Of a stretch of DNA of 64,000 nucleotides, positions 61,403 through 64,000 are shown piece after piece. The first letter of the stretch is position 1. Each line of letters opens with the position of its first letter. A model generated the notes under the pieces. That model was not told where the DNA came from. It saw nothing but the letters and a program-made list of their open reading frames with translations, and did no database searches. The position numbers and the translations under genes are program-made. Origin of the DNA: Straminergon stramineum (Eukaryota > Streptophyta > Bryopsida > Hypnales > Calliergonaceae); assembly GCA_963920665.1 (NCBI GenBank), contig OY987265.1, forward strand, positions 43,095,001 through 43,159,000, in the 5' to 3' direction.

Positions 61403-62026
61403 ATGAAAGCCAGAAAATTTTCGTTCCGCATTCAAAGCAAATTCAGCGTCACACAATCTCCAGGCTTTCACAGAACATGTATCCCAAGCCAAAGCTCGAC
61501 CACTTCCACAAAAACCGTTTCAGTTTTGACTCCAACCCGCACCCATTCCAAACCACGAACATTACTTGCAGAGGTTCAGTTTCGAGCTTGGACCAGCCTT
61601 CCCAGCAAGGAGAGAGCGCTTCGAAGCCCTGGCTGTCGAGGGCCTCCGAATCAGCCCACGACTCTCCCAACGAATGCCTCCTCAAAGTTATATAACTCAC
61701 TCAAGGCTCGTGCATCCAAGCTTCCCAACCTTCACTACTCTCAGTCCTCTCGTTACATTCCTGGAGGGGAAGCTCACGTCTACCGTAACTTAGTACCGTA
61801 CAATGACGAGGTTTTCCGCGAGGTTTCGGCGGAAGGTCTTCGGGGAGCTTCGAAAAGGGAATGTTGTTTTGCCAAGCCACGAATCTCACTCACTTATGGA
61901 GACTCTTGCTGCCCACGGTCTCGCTCACCTTGGTGCGCAAGGATTACTTATAACTTCTGTCAACAACAGACTGTTTGTGGTACAATACTTGCAGGAATTG
62001 GAGTGAGGGCTTCATTGCAAGTGTGA
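61403..62026 (+). CDS. Uncharacterised open frame, possibly a frameshifted gene
   Basis: A 207-codon frame starts with ATG at 61403 and is Ser/Thr/Arg-rich, with KFSFRIQSKFSVTQSPGF near the start, like an organelle presequence. Another frame (ATG at 61803 to 62006) encodes RKVFGELRKGNVVLPSHESH then LMETLAAHGLAHLGAQGLLI and reads more like real protein towards the end. The two frames may be one gene with a frameshift, two exons, or neither. No family recognised. It diverges from the PDR gene. Confidence 0.3.
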   Translation: MKARKFSFRIQSKFSVTQSPGFHRTCIPSQSSTTSTKTVSVLTPTRTHSKPRTLLAEVQFRAWTSLPSKERALRSPGCRGPPNQPTTLPTNASSKLYNSLKARASKLPNLHYSQSSRYIPGGEAHVYRNLVPYNDEVFREVSAEGLRGASKRECCFAKPRISLTYGDSCCPRSRSPWCARITYNFCQQQTVCGTILAGIGVRASLQV

Positions 62027-62598
62027 GTAGAGTTGGGGACAAAAAAGATCCTTTCCTCATTGAGACCCTTCCCCACTGTTTTTTTAATCTGGGTAATATA
62101 CGTCATTTATCACTCTTGTAAAAGAAATTCAACCAATGCACACTTATGACTCCCCAAAAATCTTCTCCAATGCTAGAAAGGCATGCACAACTCTATTGTT
62201 CCAAGTCAAAAATATTGTCCCCCCACGTAGTCAATACTGCAGCAAATTTTACAACTAACTAGATATTCAGCTAAAAGCCATGAAAGAGAGAGGAAAGTAT
62301 TAAATTGTTAGGTGTGTCAAACAATGAGGAGTAATAGTAAATAAAATTAAGAATAATAAATTAAAATCATGATTAGAAGGCTATAGAAGTTGGTTTAAAT
62401 CTACCACTAATCTACTACCAATTTAATCTCTAAAGTTTTTTCATATTTGTTTTTCTTTAAACAAATAGAATCCATTGTAGAACATTGGAAACAAATCAGC
62501 CAAGCCACGTGCTAGACAAAGAGGAGAACGGGGAAACTAACCAAAGGTATAGAAAACATGCCTTTGCCTATTCCAAACAATGGTGCTACCAATCTTAA
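62027..62598. other. Spacer, no feature seen
   Basis: AT-rich non-coding sequence between the uncertain open frame and TTAA element F. Nothing recognised. Confidence 0.4.
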
Positions 62599-63235
62599 CC
62601 CCTAAATGCCCAAGGCACCAGATTCTGGTGTTTTGAAAACTTTGAAGTTAAGTAAAATCCAACCAAATTGCTATTATTATTAGTTTATATTTTTGGAGAA
62701 TTCTTTTTGAAGTCTAGTTTTAGGATCAAAAAGTTGATTTGAAAAATAAAGGATTGTGATTTTTCTATTGAAGATTTAGTGCAAGGATGCCCATTACAAT
62801 CTTGACTTCCCGTAGTGTTGAGGGTTCTTGAAAATGAGACTCAAATACACTAGATCTTGGAGGCAAAATCGCATTAGAAATTCATTTAAAAAAATTGTAG
62901 AATAGATTTTGAAAAACTATAAATTGAATAGGGTTGTGCATGCTAGGCCCTACAACCTCATACTTTTTTAGTGACCAACTTTTTAGAGTTGACATGCAAA
63001 AAGTGAATTGGAAAATTTTCACAGTTTTTACACCTTCATGATCAAACATTATAATCTTTTGATCTATAAGCGATATTGTTATGTTTTCTTTTCCTATGTG
63101 ATCTCTAACATGTCTACTTTGACTTTGTACGGTTACAATTCAAAAGAAATTGGTACAACTTATGAAAATGTTGACTTTTTGTTCAATTTAGAGCAAATTT
63201 CAAGGAACTCTAAACAAGCCTTGGGCATTTAGGGG
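62599..63235. mobile_element. TTAA-flanked, piggyBac-like element F (637 bp), best copy
   Basis: TTAA at 62595-62598 and 63236-63239. Ends are perfect inverted copies over 18 bp: CCCCTAAATGCCCAAGGC from both sides. No transposase frame, so a MITE. The perfect ends make it the youngest or best-kept member. Confidence 0.85.
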
Positions 63236-63239
63236 TTAA

Positions 63240-64000
63240 GTAGCCAGCACAAATGATTGAGTCCAAACCTTAAGTTCTTTCATGTTTCAAAGCCGAAAAA
63301 TTACTTCAAAATGCTAGTCTCCAAAGCAAGGGTATAATCTTCATCTATATTTTTATGCTTTAATAAATCCAATTGTAGGATCCTTCAGTTAACTTGGTAG
63401 AGTACACCTTCCTAAAAGTTTAGAATAAGAAACCTTACAAATTGAAAGATTGTGATGTTTGGATTATAAAAAGAAGTATTTACAACTCTTCCCAAACAAA
63501 GATTTCACCTTTCAAATTTTTTACCCAAAAATGTGTAGATCCGACAACTTGAAACTCTCTATAATATATTGAAGATATAAGTGGGGAATACATATAAAAA
63601 ATTTCAATTAAAAAAATCATATTGATTTCATGCTTGAAAGCTACTCCTTGACCACATGTTGTTTAAAAATTCTCAAAGAAAAAAATGAAAATTTCCTTCA
63701 TAAATAGATGACTAAAAACTCTACATTGCAAAAAAATTGCTATTTGGTCATTTGGGGGTTAATACTAATTCATTCCCATTTTAAAAGACACTCACTTGAT
63801 TTGAGGCACTTTGATGTTCAAAAGAATGATCTAGAGCCAAAACAATATTGGTGGATGTTGGTGAATATGGCACATTCTTTGGAAATGACAAGGACAAAAT
63901 TGTACTTTGTATAGGTTCAAAAGATGGTAGAGCAATTGTCTACACCTCCAATTTTAATATATGTCGTCTTCTTTTCTTAGATTTAAAAATATGTAGTTCT
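63240..64000. other. Right edge with a lone TTAA-element end
   Basis: GGTCATTTGGGGG|TTAA at 63746-63762 matches the right end of the TTAA family (reading in: CCCCCAAATGACC). A left partner was not found with confidence. The rest is AT-rich with no gene. Confidence 0.4.

Overview
The window is nuclear DNA of a plant. Intron-split genes sit in long AT-rich, repeat-filled spacers. The gene content includes a PLATZ zinc-binding protein, a full-size PDR/ABCG transporter, a protein with a plastid/thylakoid-type presequence, and plant-style Mic10, COX6a and VPS3 homologues. The compact leader exons, the relatively GC-rich coding exons and the AT-rich spacers fit a bryophyte, perhaps a moss. That placement is inference; nothing seen fixes the species.

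Layout. 0.9-2.8 kb (minus): complete four-exon COX6a gene. 7.1-10 kb (plus): an unrecognised spliced gene. 13.1-14.9 kb (minus) and 15.1-17.3 kb (plus): a head-to-head pair, MIC10 and a probable thylakoid-lumen protein, each with a long leader intron and sharing a short promoter region. 18.1-18.7 kb (minus): an intronless divergent PLATZ gene. 28.4-29.3 kb (plus): EBP2, a ribosome-biogenesis factor with telo-boxes upstream. 31.5-37.8 kb (minus): VPS3, rebuilt as 14 exons and 1095 residues. 53.2-60.8 kb (minus): a PDR-type ABC transporter, rebuilt as nine exons and 1513 residues. 61.4-62.0 kb (plus): an uncertain open frame. Exon boundaries were chosen by eye from GT/AG sites, continuous reading phase and known family sequence.

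The spacers are mostly transposon remains. Two CACTA elements have clear ends and 3-bp target duplications: 1.1 kb at 39.0-40.1 kb and 4.1 kb at 43.7-47.8 kb. Two Mutator-like elements carry the same internal minisatellite (25.9 and 47.8 kb). The most unusual component is a set of at least six short, coding-free elements whose inverted ends begin mostly CCCCTAAATGCCC or similar and which sit in TTAA (once TTAG) sites. These are hallmarks of the piggyBac superfamily, which to my knowledge is rarely reported from land plants. The elements abut and nest, giving a relative insertion order.

The genes do not form a pathway. They are housekeeping or transport genes for mitochondrion (COX6a, Mic10), plastid, nucleolus (EBP2), endosome/vacuole (VPS3) and plasma membrane (PDR).
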